Shown: positions 41,284 to 52,250 of the stretch, piece after piece | Position numbering within the stretch: the first letter of the stretch is position 1 | Layout of the letters: every line of letters starts with the position of its first letter | Origin: Qipengyuania atrilutea | Lineage (GTDB): Bacteria; Pseudomonadota; Alphaproteobacteria; Sphingomonadales; Sphingomonadaceae | Assembly: GCF_013370205.1 (NCBI RefSeq) | Contig: NZ_JABWGV010000003.1 | Span: 310,001 to 374,000 of the forward strand | Reading direction: 5' to 3' | Length of the DNA: 64,000 nucleotides | Program-made: the position numbers and the translations under genes | Notes under the pieces: generated by a model | Told to the model about the DNA's origin: nothing | The model's input: only the letters and a program-made list of their open reading frames with translations | Database searches by the model: none

Positions 41284-42416
41284 CGGAACACCGCCGCAGG
41301 TTCGGTCTTGAGGACATTGCGTAGTGCCAGCCATCCGGTCAGCGCAAGGATGACGGTGACCGCGCCCAGGCTGATCAGCGGCACCTGCCACGGGATGTAG
41401 AACCCCTTGAACGTCGGGTTGCTCGAAAAGCCCCAGATAAACCCGACCGTGCCCAGCACCCCGAGGCCGTAGCCAATCAGCCCTACGAGACCCGCCTGGG
41501 CCGCGACCATGCCCCTGATTTTGCTGTTGGTCACCCCTATCGCCTTCAGCGCACCGAATTGCTTGATGTTGTCGCGAATGAACAGGCTGAAGGTAAGGCC
41601 TACGATCGCCACGCCGACGATGAAACCGAGCAGCACGGTGATCCCGAAATTGAGCGGAATGCCGGTATTCTGGATGATAAAATCGACCCCGTCGCGTGCG
41701 AACTGGTCGCGGGTGCGGGCCCGCAGGCCGGTCTCTTCCTCGATACGCTGGGTCAAAACCTCCGGCGCGATGCCGTCAGCCGACCCGACGAGGACGAAGC
41801 TCATCCGGTTGCGCGTTCCCGGCACGTAGTTCAGCGCGTTGGAGTATTTCGTGTAGAGCGTCACCTGGCTGGTGAAGCTGGGAATAGCGTCGGCGACGCC
41901 GCGGATCACGGCGCGCTGGTCGTTCAGTTCCAACCGCTGCCCGATCGGATCCTGCCCGCCTTCGAACATGCGGGTCGTACCGACATCGTCGATGATGACG
42001 CTGTCGGGACGCGACAGGACATCGGTACTGCCTGCGGCCATTCGCCTAGGCATTCCGATCAGCGTCGCATCGTCCACCCCGATGACGCTCACGCCTTCCA
42101 GATCGCCGTCGCCCGTCCGCACGCTGGCGCCTGCACGAAGATGCGGCACCGCCCATTCGACGCCAGGCACGCTACGCACCTTATCGAGCGCGGTGGCCGG
42201 CATGGGGAAGTTCACGTCGGTCGTCCGGCTGACCGGATCCATCACCCAAACGTCGGCGCTCGGCACGTTGTAGACCGCGCTCGCCCCGCGCTCGATCAGG
42301 TTGACGAAGATCGTCAATTGCTGGGTGATGAGAAGGGTAGAAAAGGCGATCCCGAAGACCAGTCCGTAGAACTTCTGCGCGTCGCCGGTCAGCATTCGGA
42401 TCGCGATCCAGAGCAT
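41280..42416 (-). CDS. ABC transporter permease, FtsX-like (DevC type)
   Basis: About 378 aa. Seen: an N-terminal transmembrane segment (FYGLVFGIAFSTLLITQQL), a ~200-residue periplasmic MacB-like core (SVIGVDDATLIG...), and three C-terminal segments (FGITVLLGFIVGVAIVGLTFSLFI, AAQAGLVGLIGYGLGVLGTVGFIWG, VPLISLGAVTVILALTGWLAL) with the FtsX signature EQFGALKAIGVTNSKIRGMV-like sequence KQFGALKAIGVTNSKIRG. The start at ATG 42416 (MLWIAIRML) is chosen over 42473 because the shorter protein begins like DevC. First gene of the efflux operon, divergent from a TetR gene. Confidence 0.9.
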   Translation of the reverse strand: MLWIAIRMLTGDAQKFYGLVFGIAFSTLLITQQLTIFVNLIERGASAVYNVPSADVWVMDPVSRTTDVNFPMPATALDKVRSVPGVEWAVPHLRAGASVRTGDGDLEGVSVIGVDDATLIGMPRRMAAGSTDVLSRPDSVIIDDVGTTRMFEGGQDPIGQRLELNDQRAVIRGVADAIPSFTSQVTLYTKYSNALNYVPGTRNRMSFVLVGSADGIAPEVLTQRIEEETGLRARTRDQFARDGVDFIIQNTGIPLNFGITVLLGFIVGVAIVGLTFSLFIRDNIKQFGALKAIGVTNSKIRGMVAAQAGLVGLIGYGLGVLGTVGFIWGFSSNPTFKGFYIPWQVPLISLGAVTVILALTGWLALRNVLKTEPAAVFR

Positions 42417-42494
42417 CAGGTCATTAGCCCTCGCTGCTGCGGCGGGCTTGCAGGCAAAGCTGCATTGCGCCACTAATGAACGGTAGCGTTTAAT

Positions 42495-42510
42495 TGAACG
42501 GAGTCGTTCA
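42495..42510. promoter_or_regulatory. TetR operator for the efflux operon
   Basis: TGAACG-GAGT-CGTTCA, a perfect 6-bp-arm palindrome immediately before the TTG start of the TetR gene and about 80 bp upstream of the permease start. AATGAACGG at 42476 repeats one half. This fits the operator of a TetR that represses both itself and the divergent efflux genes. Confidence 0.7.
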
Positions 42511-42512
42511 CT

Positions 42513-43130
42513 TTGTCAACACCCCGTCCGGGTAGGCCGGTCGATACCGCCAAGCAGCGAGCCATACTTGCCGCGGCTGCCTCGAGCTTTTTCGAACACG
42601 GTTTCGCTGCGACTTCCATTGAACAGGTCGCATCCGATGCCGGTGTGTCCAAGGTCACCATCTACAACCAGTTCGGCGATAAGCATGGGCTTTTCACAGC
42701 TGCGGTCGAGGCTGAATGCGAGCGTATGCGCGGTCATTTCCAGATCGACACCACGGAAGGAGCCAGCTTGCGCGACCGCTTGACGGCAATCGGCGAAGCC
42801 ATGTCCGCTTTTCTCTCCCGTCCGGAAATGGTGCAGTTCGAACGCCGCATCGCTGCCGAAACGGAACGGGTGCCTGCCCTTGGCCTAGCCTTCCTTGCCG
42901 CCGGCCCCCATCGCATGAAGAAGGCTTTCGCGGCACTATTAAAGGCCATGCATGAAGCTGGTGAAGTCGCTATCGAAGATCCCGATCTCGCCGCCGAACA
43001 ATTCGCCGCGATGTGCAAGGGCATGGGCGATCTCGAACGCAGGTTCGGCATGCCCAAGGACGACAAGCGCGATGCGGAAAGGATCGAAGGTGCGGTCGAA
43101 ATGTTCTGCCGCGCTTACGCCTCTACCTGA
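42513..43130 (+). CDS. TetR/AcrR-family repressor of the efflux operon
   Basis: 205 aa. Seen: the N-terminal HTH KQRAILAAAASSFFEHGFAATSIEQVASDAGVSKVTIYNQFGDKHGLFTAAVEAE (~14-68), and a C-terminal domain of the AefR-like type with PEMVQFERRIAAETERVPALGLAFLAAGP. The start is a TTG at 42513, 2 bp after the palindromic operator, so bound repressor would cover its own ribosome-binding region. Divergent from the ABC efflux genes, which it very probably represses. Confidence 0.92.
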   Translation: MSTPRPGRPVDTAKQRAILAAAASSFFEHGFAATSIEQVASDAGVSKVTIYNQFGDKHGLFTAAVEAECERMRGHFQIDTTEGASLRDRLTAIGEAMSAFLSRPEMVQFERRIAAETERVPALGLAFLAAGPHRMKKAFAALLKAMHEAGEVAIEDPDLAAEQFAAMCKGMGDLERRFGMPKDDKRDAERIEGAVEMFCRAYAST

Positions 43131-43196
43131 TAAAGGGGCGTTTCGAAGGTAAAATTAGTCCGCTTGCTCCGTGCGAGCGTGGCGGTCCCGTTCATG

Positions 43197-46100
43197 TTAG
43201 TCGCCCTCGGCCAAAGCTTCCAAGACACTTACCGCAGCGGCTGCTGGATCGTCGAAGGGTGCGCCGTCCTTTGCAAGCCACCGCCCATCGCTCGGTACGA
43301 GTCCCTGGGCCTTCAACGCCGCGCCCTTTTCCTGAAGCGGTGTAAATGCGATCGCTGCCGGGCCGGCGTTTACGGCGCGAATGTCCATCTCGATTGCCAG
43401 CATCGTGAGGCGGGCGCGGTCGATAAGAGCAGACGCGGCGTCGGGAAGCGTTCCGAAGCGGTCCAGCAATTCAGCTTCGAACGCCTGCAGTTCCTCGCGG
43501 TCCTTCAGCCGCGCCAGACGGACGTAGAGGTTCAGACGCACCTCCTCTTCCGGTATCCATTCGGGAGGGAAGCCGCCCGCTGCGCCGGTGCGGATCTCCG
43601 GCTGCCATTTGCGCTGCTCCTCTCCGCGCGCGCGGCGCAGTGCGCCCTCGAGGAGATGCTGGTAAAGCTCGACGCCGATGAGCTTCATGTGTCCGGCCTG
43701 CGCGTCGCTCAGGATATCGCCGCCGCCGCGCTGGTCGAGGTCGGCACCGGCGATGGCGAAGCCGGAACCAAGCTGGTCGAAGGTTGCGAGCGTGCGGAGC
43801 CGCTTCTGGGTGGCCTCGCTGATCTCCTCGTTCGCGGTTGCGAGAATGACCTGCCCGCGCCGCCGCCCGCGGCCCACGCGCCCGCGCAGTTGGTGCAACT
43901 GCGCAAGACCGAAGCGATCCGATCGCCAGATGAGCATGGTGTTCGCCCGCGGCACGTCGAGGCCGGTCTCGATGATATTTGTGGCAAGCAGAATGTCGCT
44001 TTTTCCGCTTGCGAAGTTGATCATTACCTCGTCGAGCTCGGCACCCGGCAGTTTGCCGTGCGCCTCGAGAAGGGTCAGGTCGGGCACCAGCCGCTCCAGC
44101 ATCTCGCGCATGTCGGCAAGGTCAGCGATACGCGGGACAACGACGAAGCTTTGCCCCCGGCGCGCCTTCTCCCGGCGCAGTGCCAGGCGGATCGTAGCAT
44201 CGTCCAATTGGCTTACGGTCGTGCGGATCGGCTGACGGCGCGCGGGCGGCGTCGCGATGATCGACACCTGTTGCAAACCGATCATGGCGCGGTGGAGCGT
44301 ACGCGGGATCGGCGTCGCGCTCATCACCAACAGATGCACACTCTTGTTTCCGCGCAGTTTTGCTTTGTCGGCCGCACCGAAGCGCTGTTCCTCATCGATC
44401 ACCACCAACCCGAGCTTGGCATAGGTGACCGAACTTCCGACAACCGCCGCAGTGCCGACAACCACGCCGATCGACCCGTCCGCCAACCCTTCCTGAACCT
44501 GTTTTTTCTCGGCTGCGCTCGATAGGCGTGACAAACCGGCGACCTTCACACCGGTATCGGAGAAGCGGCGGGTGAACTCGTCGAGATGCTGACGTGCAAG
44601 TACAGTGGTCGGCGCTGCGACGATCACCTGGTAGCCCGAGAGCGCAGCGATTGCTGCCGCACGCAGCGCCACCTCCGTCTTTCCGTAACCGACATCGCCG
44701 ATTATCAGACGCTCCATCGGCTTGCCGGCCGCCAGATCTTCGCGAACCTCGGCAATCGCGCGCGCTTGATCGGCGGTTTCGGTGTAGGGAAATCCCGCCA
44801 CGAAGCGTTCGTAAGCGGCACCGTCCGGTTCCATCACCGATGCTTCGAGCTTGGCCCGCTCTTCCGCGAGCGCGATGAGAGAGGTAGCGGTCTCGGCGAC
44901 CGCGTTGTCGATGGCGGCGCGGCGCTTGTTCCAGCTCTTGCCTTCCAGCTTGTCGAGCTTGACGCTGTCGCTGTCGCCGCCGTAGCGCCACAGCAGCCCG
45001 GCGTCGCGCACCGGTACCAACCGGCGGTCGTCGTCGGCGTATTTCAACGCGATGACCTCGCCCTCACCGTCGGGCGCCGGTTCGAGGCCGAGCACCTCGG
45101 CGAAACCGTGGCTTTCGTGGATGACCAGGTCGCCGATGCGCATTTCGGCGCCGCCGAGCCCGACCGGTTGCGCCGCCGCCAGTCCCTGTTGGAGCGACGC
45201 GCGCGTGCCGAGAATGTCGGCGGCAGCGATAAGCGTCAGCTGTTTGTTTCGTGCCCCCCGGTCGAGCGGAGCGGCGATCAGTGCCACTCCGCTGTTCTCA
45301 CTATTCTCAATCGCGCGGATATCCGTGATCTCATGCGCGGCAGGTAAAACCTCTTTCAGGCGGACGCGGAGGAAGCGCAGGTCGCGTTCGCTCCCGATCA
45401 AAGCGATACCGCGCCCCGCTTCCCGTTCGGCGGCCAGGAAGCGCTTGACGGCGCGGGCGGTGGACTTGCTTTCGGCGAAGCGAGGCACGGCTTCGATCAC
45501 GCTGCCGTCTTCGTGATCGATGTCGCTTTCGGTTCGCCAATCCTTCAACGCCTCTGTCCAGCGTTCGTCCGATACCGCACCGACTTCGATCTTCATCTCC
45601 TTTGCCATTCGCTCGGCAAGCCGTACGAACCTCTTGCGCCGCTTCTCCGCTTGCGGGGAAAACAGCACGATGCCTGGCGAAAGGTGGTCGAGCAGGGTCG
45701 CGTCCGCTGCTTCTTCGGGTTCGGCCGCGCGGCCGATTTCAAGTTCGTCGCAAGCCTCTCCGCGCATCTGCGTGACTGGATCAAAATGGTGAATTGCGGA
45801 GATCTTTCCGTTCGCAATATCGATCCGCACGGGCCCGCCCGCGTCTGCGGGAAACAGATCAATCACCTCGCCGCGAACGGCAATCTCGCCGGGTTCGTCG
45901 ATACGATCGTCGGCAAAATATCCGTTGGCGACGGCCTGCGCACTGAAGGATTCCGGATCGATCGCATCGCCTGCACGGATCAGCGGCGGTGCGGCGTCAA
46001 AAGCTTCCGGCTGTTGATAGCGACGCGCTGCAGCTTCTCCGCTCGTCACCACGACCGGCTTTGCGCCTTTGGCGTCACCCGAGAGCGCTCGCAGTCGGCG

Positions 46101-46364
46101 CAGCGCCGTTACCCGGTGACCGATATTCGCAGGCGAAGCGGGCGCGTCTTCGCCCGGCAGTGTGTCGCTTGCGGGAAGGTGGATTACCGGCGCGTCCGGT
46201 AACAACATTTGAAGGACGAAAGCCAAACCCTCCGCCTCGGTTTCGTCATCGGCGAGGTATAGCACTGGTTGTTCACCGATAGCCCGGAGCACGCGCAAGA
46301 CCTTAGCGCCCAAGCCACTCACCGACCCGCCCGCCCGGGCATCATCCGACTTATGCAATTGCAA
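43197..46364 (-). CDS. Transcription-repair coupling factor-like helicase (Mfd family), short and divergent
   Basis: 1055 aa. Seen: a UvrB-like N-terminal module, the RNA-polymerase-interacting domain (RIGDLVIHESHGFAEVLGL, LKYADDDRRLVPV, LDKLEGKSWNKRRAAIDNAVAE), Walker A IIGDVGYGKTEVALRAA, DEEQRFGAADKAKLRG, MSATPIPRTLHRAMIGLQQVSII, ATNIIETGLDVPRANTMLI, QLRGRVGRGRRRG, and the C-terminal TRCF domain. Standard Mfd is about 1150 aa; this one lacks roughly 100 residues and has altered motifs (DVGYGK for DVGFGK). It starts at TTG (46364 or 46358, the latter with AGGG 7 bp upstream). It may be a second Mfd paralogue or the sole copy. Confidence 0.85.
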   Translation of the reverse strand: MQLHKSDDARAGGSVSGLGAKVLRVLRAIGEQPVLYLADDETEAEGLAFVLQMLLPDAPVIHLPASDTLPGEDAPASPANIGHRVTALRRLRALSGDAKGAKPVVVTSGEAAARRYQQPEAFDAAPPLIRAGDAIDPESFSAQAVANGYFADDRIDEPGEIAVRGEVIDLFPADAGGPVRIDIANGKISAIHHFDPVTQMRGEACDELEIGRAAEPEEAADATLLDHLSPGIVLFSPQAEKRRKRFVRLAERMAKEMKIEVGAVSDERWTEALKDWRTESDIDHEDGSVIEAVPRFAESKSTARAVKRFLAAEREAGRGIALIGSERDLRFLRVRLKEVLPAAHEITDIRAIENSENSGVALIAAPLDRGARNKQLTLIAAADILGTRASLQQGLAAAQPVGLGGAEMRIGDLVIHESHGFAEVLGLEPAPDGEGEVIALKYADDDRRLVPVRDAGLLWRYGGDSDSVKLDKLEGKSWNKRRAAIDNAVAETATSLIALAEERAKLEASVMEPDGAAYERFVAGFPYTETADQARAIAEVREDLAAGKPMERLIIGDVGYGKTEVALRAAAIAALSGYQVIVAAPTTVLARQHLDEFTRRFSDTGVKVAGLSRLSSAAEKKQVQEGLADGSIGVVVGTAAVVGSSVTYAKLGLVVIDEEQRFGAADKAKLRGNKSVHLLVMSATPIPRTLHRAMIGLQQVSIIATPPARRQPIRTTVSQLDDATIRLALRREKARRGQSFVVVPRIADLADMREMLERLVPDLTLLEAHGKLPGAELDEVMINFASGKSDILLATNIIETGLDVPRANTMLIWRSDRFGLAQLHQLRGRVGRGRRRGQVILATANEEISEATQKRLRTLATFDQLGSGFAIAGADLDQRGGGDILSDAQAGHMKLIGVELYQHLLEGALRRARGEEQRKWQPEIRTGAAGGFPPEWIPEEEVRLNLYVRLARLKDREELQAFEAELLDRFGTLPDAASALIDRARLTMLAIEMDIRAVNAGPAAIAFTPLQEKGAALKAQGLVPSDGRWLAKDGAPFDDPAAAAVSVLEALAEGD

Positions 46365-46536
46365 ACCCTATTCTGAACAGCGCCGAGGAGGTATCGGCAT
46401 CGCCTATACGATTGGCCCCGGGCATTCGTTGCAGCGAGCTGCGATTAAGGCGTTCAATCTTGCCGTTAATGGTGATTGCTTGCGGTCGAGGGGAACCCGC
46501 CCCATTGCCGCTCGAAGTTCGGAAGGAACTAGCTTT

Positions 46537-47118
46537 TCAGACAGTTCGAACAGGCAGCAATTTGTCGATCCGGTAGCGCTCGGCCTTCCCTACTGGGTGG
46601 TGCTTCCAATCATTCGCTTTGGCAAACAGGTTTACCACTTCATTGCCACCGAGCGGCAAGTTCGAAGGTCCGGTCCAGTTGACCAGCAGGCAAACGCCGT
46701 CGTCCGATAATGATTGTAGAGCTCGTGAGGATACTTCGCGTATCTCCTCTTGGGAGAGAAAATAAAGCACCTCGGAAAACATGATCAAGTCGAACGAGCC
46801 GGCTGGCCAATCGTACGGGAGTTCTCCTTGAATCAACGTAACATTTGCGCGATCCGCAAGACGCGTCCGGGCGATCGCGAGTGCACGATCCGCAATATCG
46901 ATGCCGATAATTTTGCCTGAGATGTCTGCGAGCTCTTCGGTGAGGGCGCCGGTTGCGCAACCGATTTCCAGCGCACACTCGAAACGGCGGCCACCTAGCG
47001 AGTCAATAGTATGCTTGCGCTTCTCGCGCTCATACGAACTCGTTTCAAAGTCCCACGGATCGGGATCGTCCTCGAACAGCGTTTCGAACCGGTCCCGCCG
47101 GGATAACTCGTCAGCCAC
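46537..47118 (-). CDS. SAM-dependent methyltransferase (NodS-like) of the PIG-L cassette
   Basis: 193 aa. Seen: the NodS-type opening FETLFEDDPDPWDFETSSYEREKRKHTIDSL, the SAM loop CALEIGCATGALTEELADISGKIIGIDIADRALAIARTRL, and the FDLIMFSEVLYFLSQEEI segment. The GTG at 47118 overlaps the PIG-L stop by 8 bp, a longer start at 47145 also being open. NodS methylates the amino group of deacetylated lipochitin precursors; here the adjacent PIG-L deacetylase could likewise expose an amine that is then methylated. That is inference from family and order. Confidence 0.88.
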   Translation of the reverse strand: MADELSRRDRFETLFEDDPDPWDFETSSYEREKRKHTIDSLGGRRFECALEIGCATGALTEELADISGKIIGIDIADRALAIARTRLADRANVTLIQGELPYDWPAGSFDLIMFSEVLYFLSQEEIREVSSRALQSLSDDGVCLLVNWTGPSNLPLGGNEVVNLFAKANDWKHHPVGKAERYRIDKLLPVRTV

Positions 47119-47833
47119 TGATGAAAACTTCCGGGTGATCGGCAAAATGCGAGACGAGGGCGGGCGGCATTACGAAGCCGTGCGGATCGTCGATCGCTTT
47201 GGGATCGATCTGCGACTTGTAGGCTGCGATCGCTTCGCGTTTCAGCGTCTTGGTCTGGGGATCGTCGAATATAGAGAGGCCAGAGGGAACTGCCCCCTCT
47301 CCGAACCGCCCCCACACCGCGAACTGCCAGAACGGAATAGCGCAGGCATGGGCCACGGCCCGCCCGAGCAGCGCCGCGGTTTCATGATCGCAGTGCGGAT
47401 CGTCCTGCCACGTGGACCACACGGCACTGACGTTCCGCTCGCGCGCAAACGGAATGACCTTTTCGAGAAGCGCCGGGTCGTAACGCGTTCGCCCGTCGGG
47501 CTGCCGCAATCTCAGTACGTCTATCTCTTGCGACGGAACCAGCACCGCGAGCGCGGCTTCGAACTCGCCGAAACGAAGAACGGCCAGTTCCTCTGGCGTA
47601 ATCGTTCGCGCATTCGGATGCGATCCTTCGCCATCGGTCAGAAGGACTATGGCAATGCGGCGACGCTTCGCCGCCGCCGCGGCCAGCGCCATGCCGCATC
47701 CGAAAGTTTCATCGTCCGGATGAGGGGCGACGATCAATAGCGAGCCTCCGGGTGCGAGCGCATCGATCGTTGTGTGGGGCGCCCCTGCGCTGGCGTCGAG
47801 GATAGCTCCGGCTGGTAGTTCGGGAACGCTCAT
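47111..47833 (-). CDS. PIG-L family N-deacetylase of the GT2/acyl-CoA dehydrogenase cassette
   Basis: 240 aa. Seen: canonical zinc/catalytic motif VAPHPDDETFGCGMALA (PHPDDE), DGEGSHPNA, and the second zinc His in DPHCDHETAALLGRAV. Unlike the operon at 33458 this one keeps the full PHPDDE. It overlaps the acyl-CoA dehydrogenase gene by 4 bp (ATGA) and the methyltransferase by 8 bp. In some bacteria the PIG-L and NodS-like domains are fused into one protein, consistent with consecutive reactions on one substrate. Confidence 0.92.
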   Translation of the reverse strand: MSVPELPAGAILDASAGAPHTTIDALAPGGSLLIVAPHPDDETFGCGMALAAAAAKRRRIAIVLLTDGEGSHPNARTITPEELAVLRFGEFEAALAVLVPSQEIDVLRLRQPDGRTRYDPALLEKVIPFARERNVSAVWSTWQDDPHCDHETAALLGRAVAHACAIPFWQFAVWGRFGEGAVPSGLSIFDDPQTKTLKREAIAAYKSQIDPKAIDDPHGFVMPPALVSHFADHPEVFISG

Positions 47834-48936
47834 ATCGCTTCTGCGAGTTTCCCCATGGAGAAGAGCCCGCGCCCCGCACGTTCGCGTTTCGCATCCGGAC
47901 CGGCCTGACAGAGGAACAGCGACAGATCCCGGCTCATGCGCTCGACCATGCCGCCTTCCTCGTGAGCCGCCATACCGAGAGCGCGGTCGACCAGTTCCAT
48001 CGTTTCCCGGCAGGCGTTTTCGGTCACTTCGCGTGCGAGAAGGGCGAGCAGCACTTTACGCGGCGCGGCGCCATCCGCTTCGATCTCGAGCGCGCATCGT
48101 TCGAGCCACAGCCGGCTGGTCTCCAAAGCGATCGCACAGGCGACCACCCGTTGCCGCTGCTCGGTATTGTCGGTGCGGTCCCGTTTCGTAAGTTGCGTCA
48201 TCATCTCGCGATAGAGCGCCTCGGCTCCACCCAAGTGCGCGGCGCAGTAGCGCCAGATACCGCCTTCGAAGAAAGGCTCGCGCAGATAGTTACCTTCCTC
48301 CCCGATACGCGCTGCGCTCGAAAGGGTCAGATTTTCTAACGTGTAGCGCCCCGACCGGGTCGCTCGCATTCCGGCCATTTTCCAGACGCCTGCGTCGGCG
48401 CGTTCCTCATCATCCACCGGAACGAGGAACATGCTCGGGCCGTGCTCGGTGTCAGCTGTCACGATCGCTTGATCGACGAGACCCATGCCGGAAGCGAAAC
48501 GTTTCGCTCCCGTTAGTTTAACGCCGTTAGCGTCTTGCTCGCAAGAAACAGGGCTGCCGGGCTCGTCAGCACCCCACACGCCCAACAAGGCTCCGTTCGC
48601 AACGTCCTTCGCTAACAGCTCTCGTTGGCGCGCGTCGCCGTATAATGCGATCAGCTTCACTGCGTTCATGTGGCCTTCGAAGAGCCGGGCCACCGACAGG
48701 TTCGCCCGGCCCAGAACGCGTAACGCGTCCAGAGCCGGAAGACTGCCCTCCGGTTCACTTCCCCAGCCTTTTCCGCCATCCTTGTGAGAAAGACATGCAG
48801 ACAGCCAACCCGAACGCCTGAGAACCTCGATATCGGGACGCAGGTCACCATCGGTTCGATCAGTATCCCTGGCGCGCTCGGCGATCTGTTCGATCGCTCC
48901 TTCGAATTCGCGCAGCCCCCTCTCGCTATCAGGCAT
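47830..48936 (-). CDS. Acyl-CoA dehydrogenase-family protein
   Basis: 368 aa flavoprotein. Seen: helical N-terminal domain, the middle FAD-region pattern LLGVWGADEPGSPVSCEQDANGVKLTGAKRFASGMGLVDQAIV, and the C-terminal helical bundle (CAIALETSRLWLERCALEIEADG). A catalytic Glu cannot be placed with certainty. It is more divergent than beta-oxidation enzymes, and no other fatty-acid genes are present. The ATG at 48936 overlaps the GT2 stop by 8 bp. Such enzymes in modification cassettes may desaturate an acyl chain or carry out nitrogen/sulfur oxidation; the role here is unknown. Confidence 0.87.
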   Translation of the reverse strand: MPDSERGLREFEGAIEQIAERARDTDRTDGDLRPDIEVLRRSGWLSACLSHKDGGKGWGSEPEGSLPALDALRVLGRANLSVARLFEGHMNAVKLIALYGDARQRELLAKDVANGALLGVWGADEPGSPVSCEQDANGVKLTGAKRFASGMGLVDQAIVTADTEHGPSMFLVPVDDEERADAGVWKMAGMRATRSGRYTLENLTLSSAARIGEEGNYLREPFFEGGIWRYCAAHLGGAEALYREMMTQLTKRDRTDNTEQRQRVVACAIALETSRLWLERCALEIEADGAAPRKVLLALLAREVTENACRETMELVDRALGMAAHEEGGMVERMSRDLSLFLCQAGPDAKRERAGRGLFSMGKLAEAI

Positions 48937-49987
48937 TCGCCGGAGCCTTTTCAGCCTCAATCATCGGCAACTGCTCCAGTTCGCCAAGTATCTGGGAGTA
49001 GGTCATGGGCCGCAGCGGGCCCGCCCCCCGCCGGATTTCCGCCGAGACGGTAGAAGGGTGCGTTGCGGGGAAGCGGGATGCTATCTCCGCCCATTCCCGC
49101 AGGGTCGATAGAGGCACGAGCGCCGGATCGCACGACGGATCCGGCTCGATGGAACGCATCGTCAGGCAGGCACCGCATCCTCCCTGCGCGCGGCCCGAAA
49201 GCCGCGCCGACGTGCGCGTGCCGCCATCGTTCGCCGTACAGACCTGCATGCCCGCTGCGAGTATGCTCTCGCACAGCGCCACGTCCTCGCCCACTGGCGG
49301 GGTGGGTAAGCCGCCAATGGAACGATAGGCCTGTGCTTTGATGGCGAGGCTTGCGCCCGATGCGCGGTGGGCAAAAGAGCCGGCGCGATTGCCGGTCCAT
49401 TTGCGCCACAGGCGTTCGCTCGCTTCGAAATAGGTGCGCTCAGCTTCGCCCACCGTTCTGACCTGGGCGGGGAGTAGCGAGAGTTCCGCTTCGTCCAGCC
49501 GTACATCCTCACAGACCAGATCGTAACCGGCGGTAATCCACGCGAGGCGCGACGAGAGCCAGCCGGGACCGACATAGCTGTCGGCATCGGTCGTCAACAA
49601 CACTCCGTCCGAGGCCGAGCGAACCGCGATGTCGAGAGCGAGGCGTCTGGCATGGGGCGCATTTCGGATCGCGTCCTCAAAACGCACCTCGATTAGGGCG
49701 AAGTCGACTTTGGCCTCCCGCAGTCGCGAGCGCACGATCGATGCGGAATTGTCCTGCGTGTCGTTGAGGACAACCACGATACCGCCGCGAAGCGGTGTGC
49801 CCTGTGTCGTCTCCACAAGGGCATCCACCGCGCGGGATATGAGGGCCTCCTCGTCCCGCGCCGGTACGGCGATCGCGTAGTCGAGCGGACCATCAAGGTC
49901 GCCGTCGCAATCCCATGCATGAACCTGCCCAGCGAAGGGCGAACCGTTCAGAATTTCCCCGACGTCCGATGACAGTGAACCGCTCAT
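48929..49987 (-). CDS. GT2 family glycosyltransferase
   Basis: 352 aa, first gene of a four-gene overlapping operon. Seen: the GT-A core YAIAVPARDEEALISRAVDALVETT, the DxD-type metal site VLLTTDADSYVGPGWLSSRL, and an acceptor/catalytic part VGEDVALCESILAAGMQVCTANDGGTRTSARLSGRAQGG. There are no transmembrane segments, so it is soluble or peripheral. The ATG at 49987 is chosen; an extension to 50089 has no homology. The set GT2, acyl-CoA dehydrogenase, PIG-L, methyltransferase recurs in proteobacteria and likely builds a modified sugar-lipid or amino-sugar metabolite, not yet assigned to my knowledge. Confidence 0.88.
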   Translation of the reverse strand: MSGSLSSDVGEILNGSPFAGQVHAWDCDGDLDGPLDYAIAVPARDEEALISRAVDALVETTQGTPLRGGIVVVLNDTQDNSASIVRSRLREAKVDFALIEVRFEDAIRNAPHARRLALDIAVRSASDGVLLTTDADSYVGPGWLSSRLAWITAGYDLVCEDVRLDEAELSLLPAQVRTVGEAERTYFEASERLWRKWTGNRAGSFAHRASGASLAIKAQAYRSIGGLPTPPVGEDVALCESILAAGMQVCTANDGGTRTSARLSGRAQGGCGACLTMRSIEPDPSCDPALVPLSTLREWAEIASRFPATHPSTVSAEIRRGAGPLRPMTYSQILGELEQLPMIEAEKAPANA

Positions 49988-50156
49988 ATTGCCGCTTTGT
50001 GCGCTAGGTTTCGTTCGTGAAATGGTCGGGCTGGCGGTTCCAAAGGCATCTACGCGCGGACGGCCAAAGCAGGCTGCGTTTGCCCGCATGACACTCTCGG
50101 CACCGTGCCGGTGAGAGACGATGTCCTGCGGGCTTGCATGACCAACTCCGAGATCC

Positions 50157-52250
<2,094 letters not shown>

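Noticed and set aside
43164-44525. Plus-strand open frame of 453 codons
   Set aside because: Antisense of the Mfd helicase gene; the helicase motifs on the minus strand are unambiguous.
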